Source: Sclerodactyla briareus (Eukaryota > Echinodermata > Holothuroidea > Dendrochirotida > Sclerodactylidae). Taken from it: a stretch of DNA of 64,000 bases. Position numbers and translations under genes: made by a program. A model generated the notes under the pieces. The model worked only from the letters and a program-made list of their open reading frames with translations. It was not told where the DNA came from and ran no database searches. The stretch covers positions 186,001-250,000 of the forward strand of contig JAODTK010004588.1 in the NCBI GenBank assembly GCA_026419785.1, given 5' to 3'. Positions 47,641 to 59,499 of this stretch are shown piece by piece. The stretch's first letter is position 1; the number at the start of each line of letters is the position of its first letter.

Positions 47641-48276
47641 GTCTATACGGTAGAAAAGACAGCGCCAGACTTTCTAAACCAAATGACAACATTGACCTTT
47701 GACGCAAATCTGGAACATTTCATATGTTCCATTGGTTGGTGATAATACTGACTTAATTTCGTGGTATCCAATTATATTTGGGTCTTGTCGGACTGTTTGA
47801 ACTGAATAGCAAAATGGACCCCTAGATGACTTGATCTGAAATCCTGAACATGTCGGGAAGTGGGACAGAGAGAATTTTTCTGTGGTTAAATAAAGCCAGG
47901 GTCATCCGGAGGTCATAAGTTGGTCCCAATTTGCATAATTTCATCTGATAAAAAAAGTGAGATGTGGTGTATCCTTGTTTGCTCAGCAACAATCTGGGCA
48001 AGATAACTATGGCGGTTGGCGCATTCTCGTCAGGGTCAGGGATCGTACCTATGCAAAAAGCCCACCATTTCATCCATCTATCAAGTCTGTCTATCAGTCT
48101 TTGAGAATTCCGATGTTTCTCCTGACTGATGTTGACCAAACTAGGAAACAATGTCCATTGACCTATGGGACATCGTTGAATATTAGGTTCAGGTCAATAT
48201 TAAGAGGCATAATGTGTGCAAAATGCTTCTCCTACATGCTAACTCGGTTAAGAGGTTACTGGTAGTCGTAGGATAG

Positions 48277-48634
48277 GTAGGCCTCGGAGGACTTGGACGA
48301 GGTTGTTCGTAGTGACCTCGATGTCAAAGGTATAGACCGTGCGCAAGCCCAGGATAGATTGGAGTGGGAGAGAGTTTGCCATCGGAGTGCTCCCGTCTAA
48401 CCATGCTAGCGAGCATGGACTTCTGACGTCAAACTGTTGATGATGATGATGACAGATATACCTGGTGTAGTGGACATGTAAATTACCCCCCCCCTCCCAT
48501 CAAAACTTTATTCTTAATAGAGGGCGCAGTGACGCTTTAACATGACCTTATAGCGTTACTGGTGTAAAGACCTAAACAACATGTCTGGTTCTCTCTCCTT
48601 TTCAGAACCTGGTAACAGTTTTGGCGACCCTGCC
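48277..48634 (+). mobile_element. Tandem unit copy 1: LINE 3' tail joined to an LTR-like segment
   Basis: Left part (to about 48452) reads in one frame EDLDEVVRSDLDVKGIDRAQ and AQDRLEWERVCHR to a TAA, with a (TGA)n tail, as at the end of RTE-type LINE ORFs. The right part (48466-48617) begins TGTAGTGG and ends GGTAACA, and is followed by 'ttttggcgaccctgcc', which looks like a primer-binding-site region after a short LTR. Confidence 0.6.
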
Positions 48635-48640
48635 TGTTAG

Positions 48641-49003
48641 GTAGGCCTCGGAGGACTTGGACGAGGTTGTTCGTAGTGACCTCGCTTTCAAAAGTATAGA
48701 CCATGCGCAGCCCAGGATAGATTGGAGTGGGAGAGAGTTTGCCATCGGAGTGCTCCCGTCTAACCCATGCTAGCGAGCATGGACTTCTGACGTCAAACTG
48801 TTGATGATGATGATGACAGATATACCTGGTGTAGTGGACATGTAAATTACCCCCCCCCCCCCCCTCCATCAAAACTTTATTCTTAATAGAGGGCGCAGTG
48901 ACGCTTTAACATGACCTTATAGCGTTACTGGTGTAAAGACCTAAACAACATGTCTGGTTCTCTCTCCTTTTCAGAACCTGGTAACAGTTTTGGCGACCCT
49001 GCC
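48641..49003 (+). mobile_element. Tandem unit copy 2: LINE 3' tail plus LTR-like segment
   Basis: Repeats 48277-48634 almost completely, with small indels, a frame break in the LINE part and a C run of 16 instead of 10. The LTR-like part spans 48830-48986. It leads directly into the gag-like region. Confidence 0.65.
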
Positions 49004-49930
49004 AGGACGGCATCGGACTGAGAATCAGGGGAAGAGAGACTCGGAAGATGTCAACCCAGAACCAGTGGGGGTGACGGTGGAGCCCACCACCTCGGGGCCA
49101 GCCCCCAGGCAGCCACGAGGAGCAGGCTCTCAGTGAATCAGGTTACGGTTGCTCCCTACGGAAAAGAACTGAAAATACGTGGGGCAGATCGGGGAACCCG
49201 GACAAAAAGACAAGCTTAGTTTCATGTCGCTGGTATACCAATAGAAGGGGCAGTCCAAAAAGGGTAACCAGAATCAAAATTGTGGCAGCGGTTAATCAAG
49301 ACGATGACCCCTGAGCTCCAGTTGAGATGCTATCTAGAAGGACGAGGACGACTGGAGCCTGACAAAACGGTAGCTACGTACTCATCTTCAAGAAAGAGGT
49401 GCAACGGAACTGTACCAGGAACTTTGTGGAATTGCACAGGGGCCCAGCGAATCACCACAGGACATTCCGGCTTCGAGCCCTGGCATTAAAACAGAAAGTT
49501 TTGTCTGCCTCGGAAGAATGCGATGTCGAGTTTAAATGTGATAAGTCCCTGGTGGAGTCGATGTTTGCACACCTCTGTGTCAACTGGCCGGTTGGACTCT
49601 GACATCCGTGGGGAGATGCGACCCACTTCTCTTACAAGAGAACTTCTGACGAAGACTTATTGGAGAAGCTAAACAAAATTGTCTCCAGAAAGGCTGACAG
49701 GAAAAAGAAGACCCAAAGAGACCTCAAAGATCAAACCTGGTTGCTCCAGTTGAGGCGAGTCGTGCTACAGCTGCGTGAGGAAAAGAAGGATAAAGAAGGG
49801 GCCGAAGGAAGTCTCTACTAGGACGAAGTACAGTCTCTGAGGCCTCAAATTAATGGGATACACCAGGCACTGACCAACAATTTCAAGAACCACACCGAGA
49901 TGGAGACGGGAGAGGATGTCCAATGAGCTG
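49004..49930 (+). pseudogene. LTR-retrotransposon gag-like fragment, frames broken
   Basis: After the primer-site-like sequence, frames with several shifts show ATELYQELCGIAQGP, DKSLVESMFAH and DEDLLEKLNKIVS. Their order resembles Gag proteins of Gypsy-type elements common in invertebrate and fish genomes. A Lys/Arg-rich coiled-coil-like stretch follows (LRREE/KKDK). No protease, reverse transcriptase or integrase follows, so the element is truncated. Confidence 0.55.
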
Positions 49931-50469
49931 CATCAAAGTGACCTCCATATATATCATGCCATTACACTGAAGCCATTTTGAGCCAATCGCACGTAATTGT
50001 GGAGCTAATTACATTTTTGGAAATTACCCTAAGCCCCCGCCACTCACTGCATAGATAGGAATAAAAAATGAGAGGACCAGCAACCAGAGGTAAATGATCA
50101 GTGCTCTATAAAAACAGACAAGACGAAAGGTTCGAGAACCCACTTGTTTTCAAACTTTTGGTTGTTCTGTAGTTTTCTAGGAATCTCAGACTATCGGATT
50201 ACGGTTTAACTTCTTGATCCCCTGCCTTTTGGCCCATAACAAAATTGCCAAAGTGAATATGGTCATGAAACATCCCCAGCTCCATCTCTATTGCCATCAG
50301 TGTTTATTGGAGACAGGGAAGGAGAAAATATGCACCCTACGGATGTACTCCTGCGAAGTCTCTCTGAGCCTTCGAACATGAATATACATATATATAACCC
50401 GTCGCAGTTCTAGAAGTTCCAGTTTTGGGAGGCTTCCGGTGGGCTAAACAGGAGTGGATAATTGGTTGA

Positions 50470-50600
50470 TTACTATCTAAGCGGAGCACCCACCATGGGT
50501 TGGCGCGGAGCGCACAATCAATTTTTTGACTGTGCACTGCAAAAACTCTCCAGATTTGCCGGAAACGGCACTCCACGAGTGTCTATCCTGCATGTTCCGA
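50470..50600. repeat. Second copy of the 44000 GC-rich repeat
   Basis: See 44000-44180. The shared phrase includes 'ccaccatgggttggcgcg'. Confidence 0.65.
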
Positions 50601-51042
50601 GCCTGAAACATAGATCTTGTGTATGCAAATTTCTCAATTACGTGAAAAGTGTTCTGTAAGAAATATACTAATATGATATCACATGGTTACTGCGATATAA
50701 GAGTCATTGTTGGCGTTTCGTGGCATTATTGCAATATAACATTTGCCTTCGTCATTGACCGAATGCACATTTGTTTACAGAGCTGTTATGCTCGTAGGAA
50801 CTGTCAACCAATCAGGTCACCAGATTTGCAGCAGTTGCCCTTGCCGCTTGAAGCCAGCGGGCGCGGCTCTAGACCTAGTCTTCAGAGGGAGGTGGATCAT
50901 AGAGGTCGAAACGACAGAATAGAATCTGACTGAAAGTGATTGGCAGGTTTTACATATATGTACAACACTACGGTACCTGACTACCATGGCGGTCATTTAG
51001 ACGGCATCCGTGCCCAACTCTGTATATGGAACCATGTCCAGT

Positions 51043-52025
51043 GTGATCAAAATGTGATGTGATTCAGACTTAAACGATGACAATATTCCAAATTTTAACC
51101 GTGGATTTACAACTCTCAAATACAACTAGGCCCCAGATTCCAATTCAGTCCCTTATATTTTCCTTACCTGTCCTAGTAATAACAATTATGCACGCGGGGA
51201 CGTAAAGAACGCTGCTTTGTAACCACTAACACTGCGCACCGTGTGTACGCACATTACTGAAATGGGGCGAAGCGTGGTTTCGACTTGACAGTTGTCACCA
51301 CTCACTCACTCACTCACTCGTGGGGGCACATGCCTGGAAGGCACCTCGCCGCGTCCACCCGCCGCTTCCAGTGATCAAAATGTGATGTGATTCAGACTTA
51401 AACGATGACAATATTCCAAATTTTAACCGTGGATTGACAACTCTACAAATACAACTAGGCCCCAGATTCCAATTCAGTCCCTTATATTTTCCTTACCTGT
51501 CCTAGTAATAACAATTATGCACGCGGGACGTAAAGAACGCTGCTTTGTAACCACTAACACTGCGCACCGTGTGTACGCACAGTACGGAAATGGGGCGAAG
51601 CGTGGTTATCGACTTGACAGTTGTCACCACTCACTCCCTCATCACTCATGGGGGCACATGCCTGGAAGGCACCTCGCCGCGTCCACCCGCCGCTTCCAGT
51701 GATCAAAATGTGATGTGATTCAGACTTAAACGATGACAATATTCCAAATTTTAACCGTGGATTTACAACTCTCAAATACAACTAGGCCCCAGATTCCATT
51801 CAGTCCCTTATATTTTCCTTACCTGTCCTAGTAATAACAATTATGCACGCGGGACGTAAAGAACGCTGCTTTGTAACCACTAACACTGTGCACCGTGTGT
51901 ACGCACAGTACGGAAATGGGGCGAAGCGTGGTTATCGACTTGACAGTTGTCACCACTCACTCACTCACCTCATGGGTGCAGCATGCCTGGAAGGCACCTC
52001 GCCGCGTCCACCCGCCGCTTCCAGT
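51043..52025. repeat. Three tandem copies of a ~328-bp unit
   Basis: Copies at 51043-51370, 51371-51698 and 51699-52025 each start gtgatcaaaatgtgatgtga and end ccgccgcttcca. They are about 97% alike by eye, differing mainly by single-base indels and in the 'cactcactcact' run. The unit contains 'ggggcgaagcgtgg'. No ORF is conserved through all three. Confidence 0.95.
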
Positions 52026-52029
52026 CACC

Positions 52030-52570
52030 CCCCCCCCCCCCGTAGAACCGCGCCTGCATATCCCCACTCTGGTAGCCAGCTTTCCTTTGCCAGTTCCTCG
52101 ACAGCTCCTGACCCATCCCACTAACTACTCTCCATTAGTACCCTGAAACTGCTCTAACCAACTGCTACGAGGCTTCCTGGCAGGCGGCCATTGTATCACG
52201 TACAGACAGAATTCGGTGGACAGGATCGTCCGCCGGAAAGGACGCAGTTGTCACTAACTACTGTACACGCCGCCTCTGTCCTCGGACTTGGATAGCATTT
52301 ACTTTCATGACATTGAGTAGGCGTAACCTGGTTATCGCGAGAAAATGTGACCTGCGGGAAAATTGGGTGGACCTAAGGGTGTGGAAGGAGGCAGGCCTAC
52401 GCTAATGTAAGTTCGATATGCCAATACGCATATTCATCGTAAAAAATACCAACACCTTCGGGTTTTTTTTTTCTTGGGGAGGGGGGGGGGGGGGCTTGAG
52501 CACATTTTTTTTCTGGGGGGGGGGGGCTTGAGCCCCCAAAGCCCCCCGTAGAACCGCGCCCTACATATAA
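52030..52570. repeat. Repeat pair ending in 'ccgtagaaccgcgcc'
   Basis: A C-run followed by 'cgtagaaccgcgcc' and a partly shared flank ('agctttcctttgcca' versus 'aggtttccttggcca') occurs at 52037 and 52545. It looks like the end of a dispersed element. Confidence 0.6.
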
Positions 52571-52849
52571 CCACATTGGGACAGGTTTCCTTGGCCATTA
52601 TCCCTTGCAGCTAGTTGTCAACCATTCCTGGAATGGATGCAGGCTGTCAAGAGTGTTCATAGCTGTCAAATGACTTGCCTCCATATGAGGCAGGACTCAG
52701 ATTTATTGAAGAAAAGCTCATATGTGATGGATTGATAAACCATAGATGATGTGTAATGCTACTGTCTCACTTTCAACGTTTGACGTCCCGGAAGGCCACG
52801 GTTCTCATTTGTGGGGACTATTCCTATTGAAACCGTAGACAGGATTGTG

Positions 52850-53880
52850 GCATTCCGGAACCCACCATTGCACTTCCGTAGCCCGTTTTGCCCGTTAGCT
52901 CAATTCAACATTTTCAAAAATAATTTTTTCCCCGTCACCAATCGTAGGTCAACGTAAAGCATCGTAGCACAACCGTCGACACCGGGCCAAAATCGGTAGA
53001 AGTCAGTAGCACATCCGGAAATAACCAGGGCCCGATTAGACCACGGAAAGCTGCGAGAGGCTACGGATGAAGGTACGGTTGCGTCAGACCTACGTGACGA
53101 ACGAATACTACGGTCACATGCTATGAAAGGGCTACGTTTTTCATTTACCACTGTCATATATTTGAGGGTTATGGCCGTGATGTCAGGCTCCAGCTTTCCT
53201 CATGAAAGTATTTTTCTTACTTAGTATGGGTCCCACACATTCCATAGTCCGGAAAGAGTTTCAGGAGATATCCTGGTGTAATTACTAAACCCGCGAAACT
53301 TTTGGCGATCAGTTCTGCAACAGCTTCTCATACTGCCCCTAAACACTGCGTTGCAGGCAGTTTTCTTACCCAGATAACCTTCTACTGTGGGCATTTGATT
53401 TCTTTATACTTTCTAGTTGGAGGTAAGCTGAAGCCAGAAGCATGGCTGCTTCTTCGTTCAGGAACTTCACGTGGAGTTGTGTTCCTGCTCAACATCATGA
53501 TGTAGAAGTGAACGTAGCAACTTAAGTGCAAAAATAAGCCGCCGCGTAGAATAACTGTTAAAACCCGTAGTATATCAGTCGACGGCCTCGCCGTACTATA
53601 TATATCCGTGGTTAATCCGTAGCACTTCCGGCAGCACCGTAGAACAACCTTGGGAAACAGGTCACATAACTGCAATTGTCGCTGCAGCAAAACCTTGACA
53701 CTTCCTTAGCACAACCTCACTGCATCCTCAGCCTCTCCGTGGACACCGTAGCGACACCCCGGTTCCATCGTGGGAGGTGTTCAACTGTGTCCAAAACACG
53801 CCGGTTCACCACGGTCCATACCCGTAGCAGCCGTGACCCAAACCGTGAGGGTGGCCCAGGGGCATAACAACATGTGGATA
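52850..53880. repeat. Degenerate 'ccgtagcac' motif field
   Basis: Short variants of ccgtagcacaacc occur at least ten times (for example near 52874, 52962, 53004, 53616, 53635, 53706, 53747, 53823), mostly in the same orientation, with reversed forms (ggctacgg, tacggttgc) around 53060-53100. Spacing is irregular. Nature unknown. Confidence 0.4.
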
Positions 53881-54802
53881 TTATATTGTGTGAATTTGGA
53901 GACTGGCTTCCTGCCCAATACCCCTCTTTAATAGACTGTAATTGGCTTCTTTGTTCTTGACTGTTGTCCATGCCGGGTTTACCTCGGATAGAGAAATGGA
54001 TTACTTTGATTTATCGGTGACATACTGACCGAGGCAAAAATAATGAGAGGCATACAATGATGCAATTGAGTTCTGCCCTTTATTCCACAACTCTAATGAA
54101 AAAGGCAAAAGAAAAAAAATCAACTTTGAACAACAAATACAACATTGAATAATGACATTACATAATGATACTAATGTTACTTTTTTAGCTCAGATAAATA
54201 TTTTCCACCAATAATTACTTTGTTGCAATATGGAAATTTAGAGAAAAATGAACAGTTTATCCCTTGCATTTCATTTTAGTCGCATTTATCAATTACTGAA
54301 TGACACTTATTCACCATGTGTTATTTGTGTGAATATTACACAATAAGGTCAAGGTACCAATTTGTACACCGCTTTTTGAAATATTGCGTTAATGAGAACA
54401 TTCCCTAGAGCAATTTCCAGCTTAGACTGTCTTGTCAGCCTCGAGTGTCTGCAGTCTGCACACAGAGATTCACTTTGCTGTACTACTGAAATAGAGAAAT
54501 AGAAAACAGCTTCAGTGCGAATCTACTGTGTGCAATTTGTTTTAGTTACAAATATTATTAAATAAATGACACCTATAGTATTATTCCATCACTGATTGGT
54601 TTGATGGTTTTTTTCCCTGGAATAATCTTCAAATCAACTCATTCTGATCAAATGATTAAAGGCTCTCACTGCGTGGTTTTGCATTATTTAGGAGGCCCTG
54701 TAGCATCACCTGGACTATCAATTGAAGGCGGTCAATACACACATGCATTTCACAAAATGTACTCATTATATCACCACTTCGGGGATATTATGGTTTTGGC
54801 TT

Positions 54803-54842
54803 CGCCGTCTCCGCCGCCGCCGCGTCCGCGTCCGCCGCCGCG
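54803..54842. repeat. CCG-rich trinucleotide tract
   Basis: ccg and cgt triplets repeated over about 40 bp at the left end of the next repeat. Confidence 0.9.
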
Positions 54843-55540
54843 TTCTTGTTAGCGCAATAACTCTCCAACACTTTGTCCGTTTGGCCGAAACTTGGCACAC
54901 ATTTCCGCCTATTGAAATCTCGGATGAGTTCGAAAGTGGGCGTCGCCACATTAGCGGGGTCCGCTAATTTGCATAATTTCCACGATTGGAAGATTTTCCC
55001 CGTTAGCGCCATAACGCTTTAACGCTTTTTCCGATTGATCTGAAACTTGGTACACTTGTCCGCCCTAGTGAAATCTCGGATGAGTTCGGAAGTGGGCATC
55101 ACTGTACTGCTGGGGGCCGCTAATTTGCATAATTTCGCGAAATTTTCAAGTTAGTTTTATTGAACGAAACTTGTGGGTAGGGACTATAGTTGATCCCGAA
55201 AAACATGTGGAGGTCATTTCAAGGTCACAAAAAAGGTCAATTTGTGAAATTTATGCGATTTTCCAAACTTTGTCAGATTTGAACGAGACTTGGTGGGACG
55301 CACTATAGTTGAATCTGAAAAATGTGGAGGTCATTTCAAGGTCATCGGAGGTCTAACTTGCAAAATTTATGCGATTTTCCAAACTTTGTCAGATTTGAAC
55401 GAAACTTAGTGGATGAAGTTTGTCTTGGTTTCTGACCAAAATGGGGGTCTTTATGGGGTGTTAGATACTTCTTTCCCAATGATTGCTCAAAGTGGGGATA
55501 TACACGTGGGCGGTTACCCGCCTACACATGTCTAGTTTTT
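54843..55540. repeat. Composite dispersed repeat with two internal duplications
   Basis: 'gaaacttgg.acac' plus 'gaaatctcggatgagttcg' plus 'gctaatttgcataattt' occurs at 54890 and again at 55045. 'tttgaacgaaacttggtgg' plus 'tggaggtcatttcaaggtca' occurs at 55155, 55275 and partly 55395. The right end is 'acccgcctacacatgtctag'. It is noncoding and probably a nonautonomous mobile element. Confidence 0.7.
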
Positions 55541-55847
55541 ATGTTTTTTATTCTTCTATTCAACTCTATAACCTGTTGACCAGGTTTGTTGGAGGCCTCA
55601 AGTGTTTTTCAGGTGGCTCAGGTGCAAGGAATCTATGCATACCCTTGGAATGATTATTCATATAAAATATGATTACTATTGACTGCTACATCTGTAATCC
55701 ACCCGACGGTTCTCAAAGCATGGATGAGATTGATAAACATTACAAGGCTTGATACGAGTTACATTGGGATAATGTCTCACATCTTCAATGAACACCATTG
55801 CACACAAAGCCCTGGAAGCATGGCATCCCATTTCTTGCTGTATGTAT

Positions 55848-55980
55848 CAGGGTTGCCAACTGGCCGAATTGACGGCCAAATTCTGGAAATTTGGCCCAAA
55901 AAAAAGACGCTTGGCCCCGGAGGACAAAAACCTCACGGCCAAACCAATTTGGCCAAATTCTGGCCGAATTGTCAGATCCA
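55848..55980. mobile_element. Candidate 5' end of a hAT element
   Basis: Starts cagggttgccaactggcc, which resembles hAT-type terminal inverted repeats. It holds an internal inverted arrangement of ggccaaattctgg and ggccgaattg. A matching right terminus was not found downstream. Confidence 0.4.
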
Positions 55981-56355
55981 TGACTCGGTTGTGTTTTTTC
56001 CACTTTGTCCTTCGAAGGTGGTTTTCCAACTTTTCTTTGCGCATTCTGCTAAGTCAGTAATTTTCAGTGATTACAATTATTGTACACCAATATTATTCTC
56101 TTAACGATCGCTGCATACTAACTATCTGGCAACGTACTTTACAGTTAACACTAGGCTGGCTACATCATTTAGTATTTTTTATTATTATTATTATTATTTC
56201 CAGTTCTTGTAGCCTACATTTATGGGAATTAGGAAATATCCATTTTCATTTCTGCAGATCAATATCACCTGCATTGCTCGCTATTAACCACAACACGGCC
56301 AGCACTGCAGTTTCGAGAGTACGCGGTTAGTTATAGGCCTACAGATCTATGAAAG

Positions 56356-58305
56356 ATGGCACCAACTGGGAAATGGAAGGGTAAATATGACAGTGGTCGT
56401 GGGTACAACGCATCATGGGAAAAACGATTCCTGTGGCTCACAAAAATGAGTGATGGAACTGAGAGCGGTTTCTGCAAGCTTTGCAAAGTTTCAGTGGCAC
56501 CTAAACTCTCCCGCATAGGGGACCATGAGAAGTCCAGTCACACTAAGGAAACATGGGTATGGCGAGCTCAACTGCGCACATTATCTCGATGTTCCCTACC
56601 GTGAGGACGAGGACATTGAGCTTAACTGTGTAGAGAGGATCTGGCAGTTACGATTTGCTGTCATGCTCAACTTGACATTTGTTCATCTCGGAAGTTCATG
56701 AAATAACGGAAAGGCAGTGCGCTAGGGAATGGCGGTACATCGCACTAAATGTTGCCAGCTGATCACAAAAAAAAGTATTTCTCCTGCTCTGAATAAAGAA
56801 CAGAAGTCTATCTCAAGGCCAGAAGTTCGCTGTACTTATCGACGAAGTCAACTGCGTAGCTACTAGCAGCATCTTGTGCATCGTCATTCGATACTTCAAT
56901 CCTTCACGGGAGATGGTAATGGTTGACACCGATTTGTCAGTTTTGAACCTGTTGTTGGCGCAACTGGCCAGGATCTCTTCAACTCGCTGACCTCTTCAAC
57001 TGGATAGATTGGAGTCAAGCTGTTGACTGCATCGCCTCTGCATGACGGCGCTCTGCCATGGAGGAGAACACAACAGTCTGGTCCCGGGTCTGTGAGCAAT
57101 CTCCTAACTGCCAGTTGAATAAGTGGTCTGGCCATTCCTAGCACTGTGTAATGAGAGGCATTTGACAAGTTGCCTTGAGCCTGGGCTAAATCTCCTGTCT
57201 GAATCCTTAAGTGGTTCAGCAAGAGCGTCATCCGGGAGGCGTTCCTCAGCCCTATTCAAGGTGATGGAAGCCACCAACGAACGACAGGGAACCTCTTCCT
57301 TTCTCAGAAGACCTCGGCGACAACGCTGGCTAGTCGAGGCATGTGTTACAACCTACTCGTTAACTGGAGGAGTTGAAGGCGTACTTCCGGCGCCGTTCCT
57401 TTGCTGATGCCTCTAGCAAATACAAAGTCACTGGAAATCCTGCAGATGTTGTCTGATCCTGTCCAACGCGCTGTACCTGCACTTGGTATCACCCGTGGGC
57501 GCAGAGTTCGAGCGAGTCAACGCTTCTTCCAGGCAACGAGCCATCCCTCCCCTGATATGGTAAAGGCGCCGTTCCTACTCACAAGATTCTGAGAGGGAGG
57601 ATTCTCCGCAGCGACAACACCCCACTCCCACTTGACGACGTTGATATCGGGGTTCAATTTTATGAGTGAGCTTCAGTCCTTTCTCACAAACCAACGGTGC
57701 AAGTGCCGGAAATCAGAAGCTATAAACTAGATCAAGAAGAGATGTGCAAGTCTACTCATCAGCGCGGCTCTGAACCCAACTGGAGAAAGAGACTCCCAGA
57801 TCGGCCAGAATTTTTGAACGCCTGGCAGTTTTGCACCAAGAGAATGTTTTGAGTCAGACCACCAGGCACCGTTCAATGACCTGCTTGGCCACTCCCTCAC
57901 CTGCGAAGCATCAATGGCGGGTGCACTGGAAGCTCAGTACAAGGGAGGGATCTCCACTGTGGCATATGGGCGGAGGAGCCGGTCTTCAACGAAGAGATTC
58001 CTTCAGACACTGCAACTTTCTGGGCAGGGGTTTTGCGGTTCAGAAATAGCAATGGCGTTCATCCTTCCCCAAGGAACTAGCAATGTATGCCCCGTCCTTG
58101 CCTTACAACGCCACCACGCCGCCATGGTCGAGAGGATGTTCTCCATGGTCACGAATGTCAAGACAAAGCAGCGGAATCGCTCCAGCGAACCGAAATGCTG
58201 GATGCTATCATCAGACTTCGCCTCACTGCAACTCCAGGGAAATGCTGCAGGGAATTCTGGGCAACAGACAGGATGATTGAGCTCTTCACACCTGAGACTA
58301 TGTAA
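56356..58305 (+). pseudogene. hAT-type transposase, many frame breaks
   Basis: N-terminus MAPTGKWKGKYDSGRGYNAS with a BED-like finger FCKLCKVSVAP..GDHEKSSH. Further on, KFAVLIDEVN and LCIVIRYFNPSREMV match the first catalytic-Asp region of hAT transposases. AFDKLP, KWFSKSV, FLS, VMEATNERQGT and RGMCYNLLVNW match the middle. FWAGVLRFRNSNG, LTTP, VERMFSMVTNVKTKQRNR, EMLDAIIRLRLT and MIELFTPETM match the C-terminal dimerisation domain, ending at TAA. The set needs ten or more frame changes, so as written it cannot make a protein. Some breaks may be consensus errors, as in GLDC. A further readable stretch (TSLVTSSVYYDQYTTDHI) follows to about 58560. Confidence 0.85.
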
Positions 58306-59273
58306 TGAGGATAGAGTCGGGCTGACCAGAAGACTTGGCAAAGGGCGTGAGCTGAGCTGGATGTTCTGGACTCTCCAACTCCTGCCATTGAGCCAGAACA
58401 CGATTCGCTTTGGAATGCTGGAGAAGGACAAACTTGTTTCCCAACATCTCCAAACTCGCACGGCAGTACTTCTCTTGTCACTTCATCAGTTTACTATGAC
58501 CAATACACGACTGATCATATTGTGAGAGAATGCGAATATTTGCATGGAGTCATCAAGAGGAACCAGGAAGAATAGTGCCTATCCCTCCCTAGCCGCAGAG
58601 TACTACCAAACAAGGTCCAAACACTGACCATACTATGAGAGATGCAATAATGTTTGGAACTTTCGGAAAGTAACACTTCACTTGGACTCGGAAGACGGGG
58701 CCTTTCCATCTCTGATGGCAGAATACTTATCAAAACCAAGGATCCAACCACTGATCATCATCAGAAGAAGATGCATGGCAAATTGATCAGATGAGCCAAG
58801 GATGGTTTGCTATTGCCGTAGCTTGAGAAGGAAAACCGCGAACAATCAGCTCCAAAAATGTATCCAGATCAGAGTGATGAAGTGTTTGAAGATGAAAAAG
58901 TTGAAAAAAATCGAATGCATCAAAAAACTCCAGGATATTAGCTTGTAGTCATTCTGTTTCATGGTGGACATGATGGAACCATACCTCAACAGTGAAAATT
59001 GGAACAATCATTTACAGTGGGCTTCAAGCTGGAAAATATACACCTCTTCTGCCCAGAAAAAACTAGCACCTATTAGTCATCATCCTCAATTCTGAGGAAA
59101 TCAAGTCCCCCACCCATGACATTGATGCACAGAACTGTTCGCACACCCATATACCACAACATTCTAATATACATTTCACTGTTTTATAACACACCTTATT
59201 ACCTACCTTCTCATTTCCCCATTTATAGGGTGAATTATTACATGTGATTCTTTTCTTTTCTTGTCATTTTTCA
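58306..59273. other. Flank of the hAT copy, no separate gene recognised
   Basis: The first ~250 bp may still belong to the transposase frame. The rest shows no family signature. Confidence 0.4.
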
Positions 59274-59485
59274 GGAATATCATGCTTGCCACCTACCTCA
59301 AAACAGGAGACCTGGGTGCGGCCATGGACATTTTTAAAACAACGCCACAGTGACAGACATTTCACTCTCGGATTATTTACACAAACACAGCAGAAAATAC
59401 TAGGATTGACAGCCCAAGTCCGGTCTGTCAAAAAGCCCAAGCAACAGAAAAAATCAAAGGAGGGTTACAATAAGTTCTCTAATTG
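59274..59485 (+). CDS. Possible exon of a PPR-like protein
   Basis: After a good acceptor (ttcttgtcatttttcag) the frame reads NIMLATYLKTGDLGAAMDIF then a stop. In the other frame it continues LGLFTQTQQKILGL and a basic KKPKQQKKSKEGYNKFSN tail to TGA. N.ML..Y.K.GD...A..IF is typical of pentatricopeptide repeats. A single short segment is weak evidence. Confidence 0.3.
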
Positions 59486-59499
59486 AGAAACATTATTGA

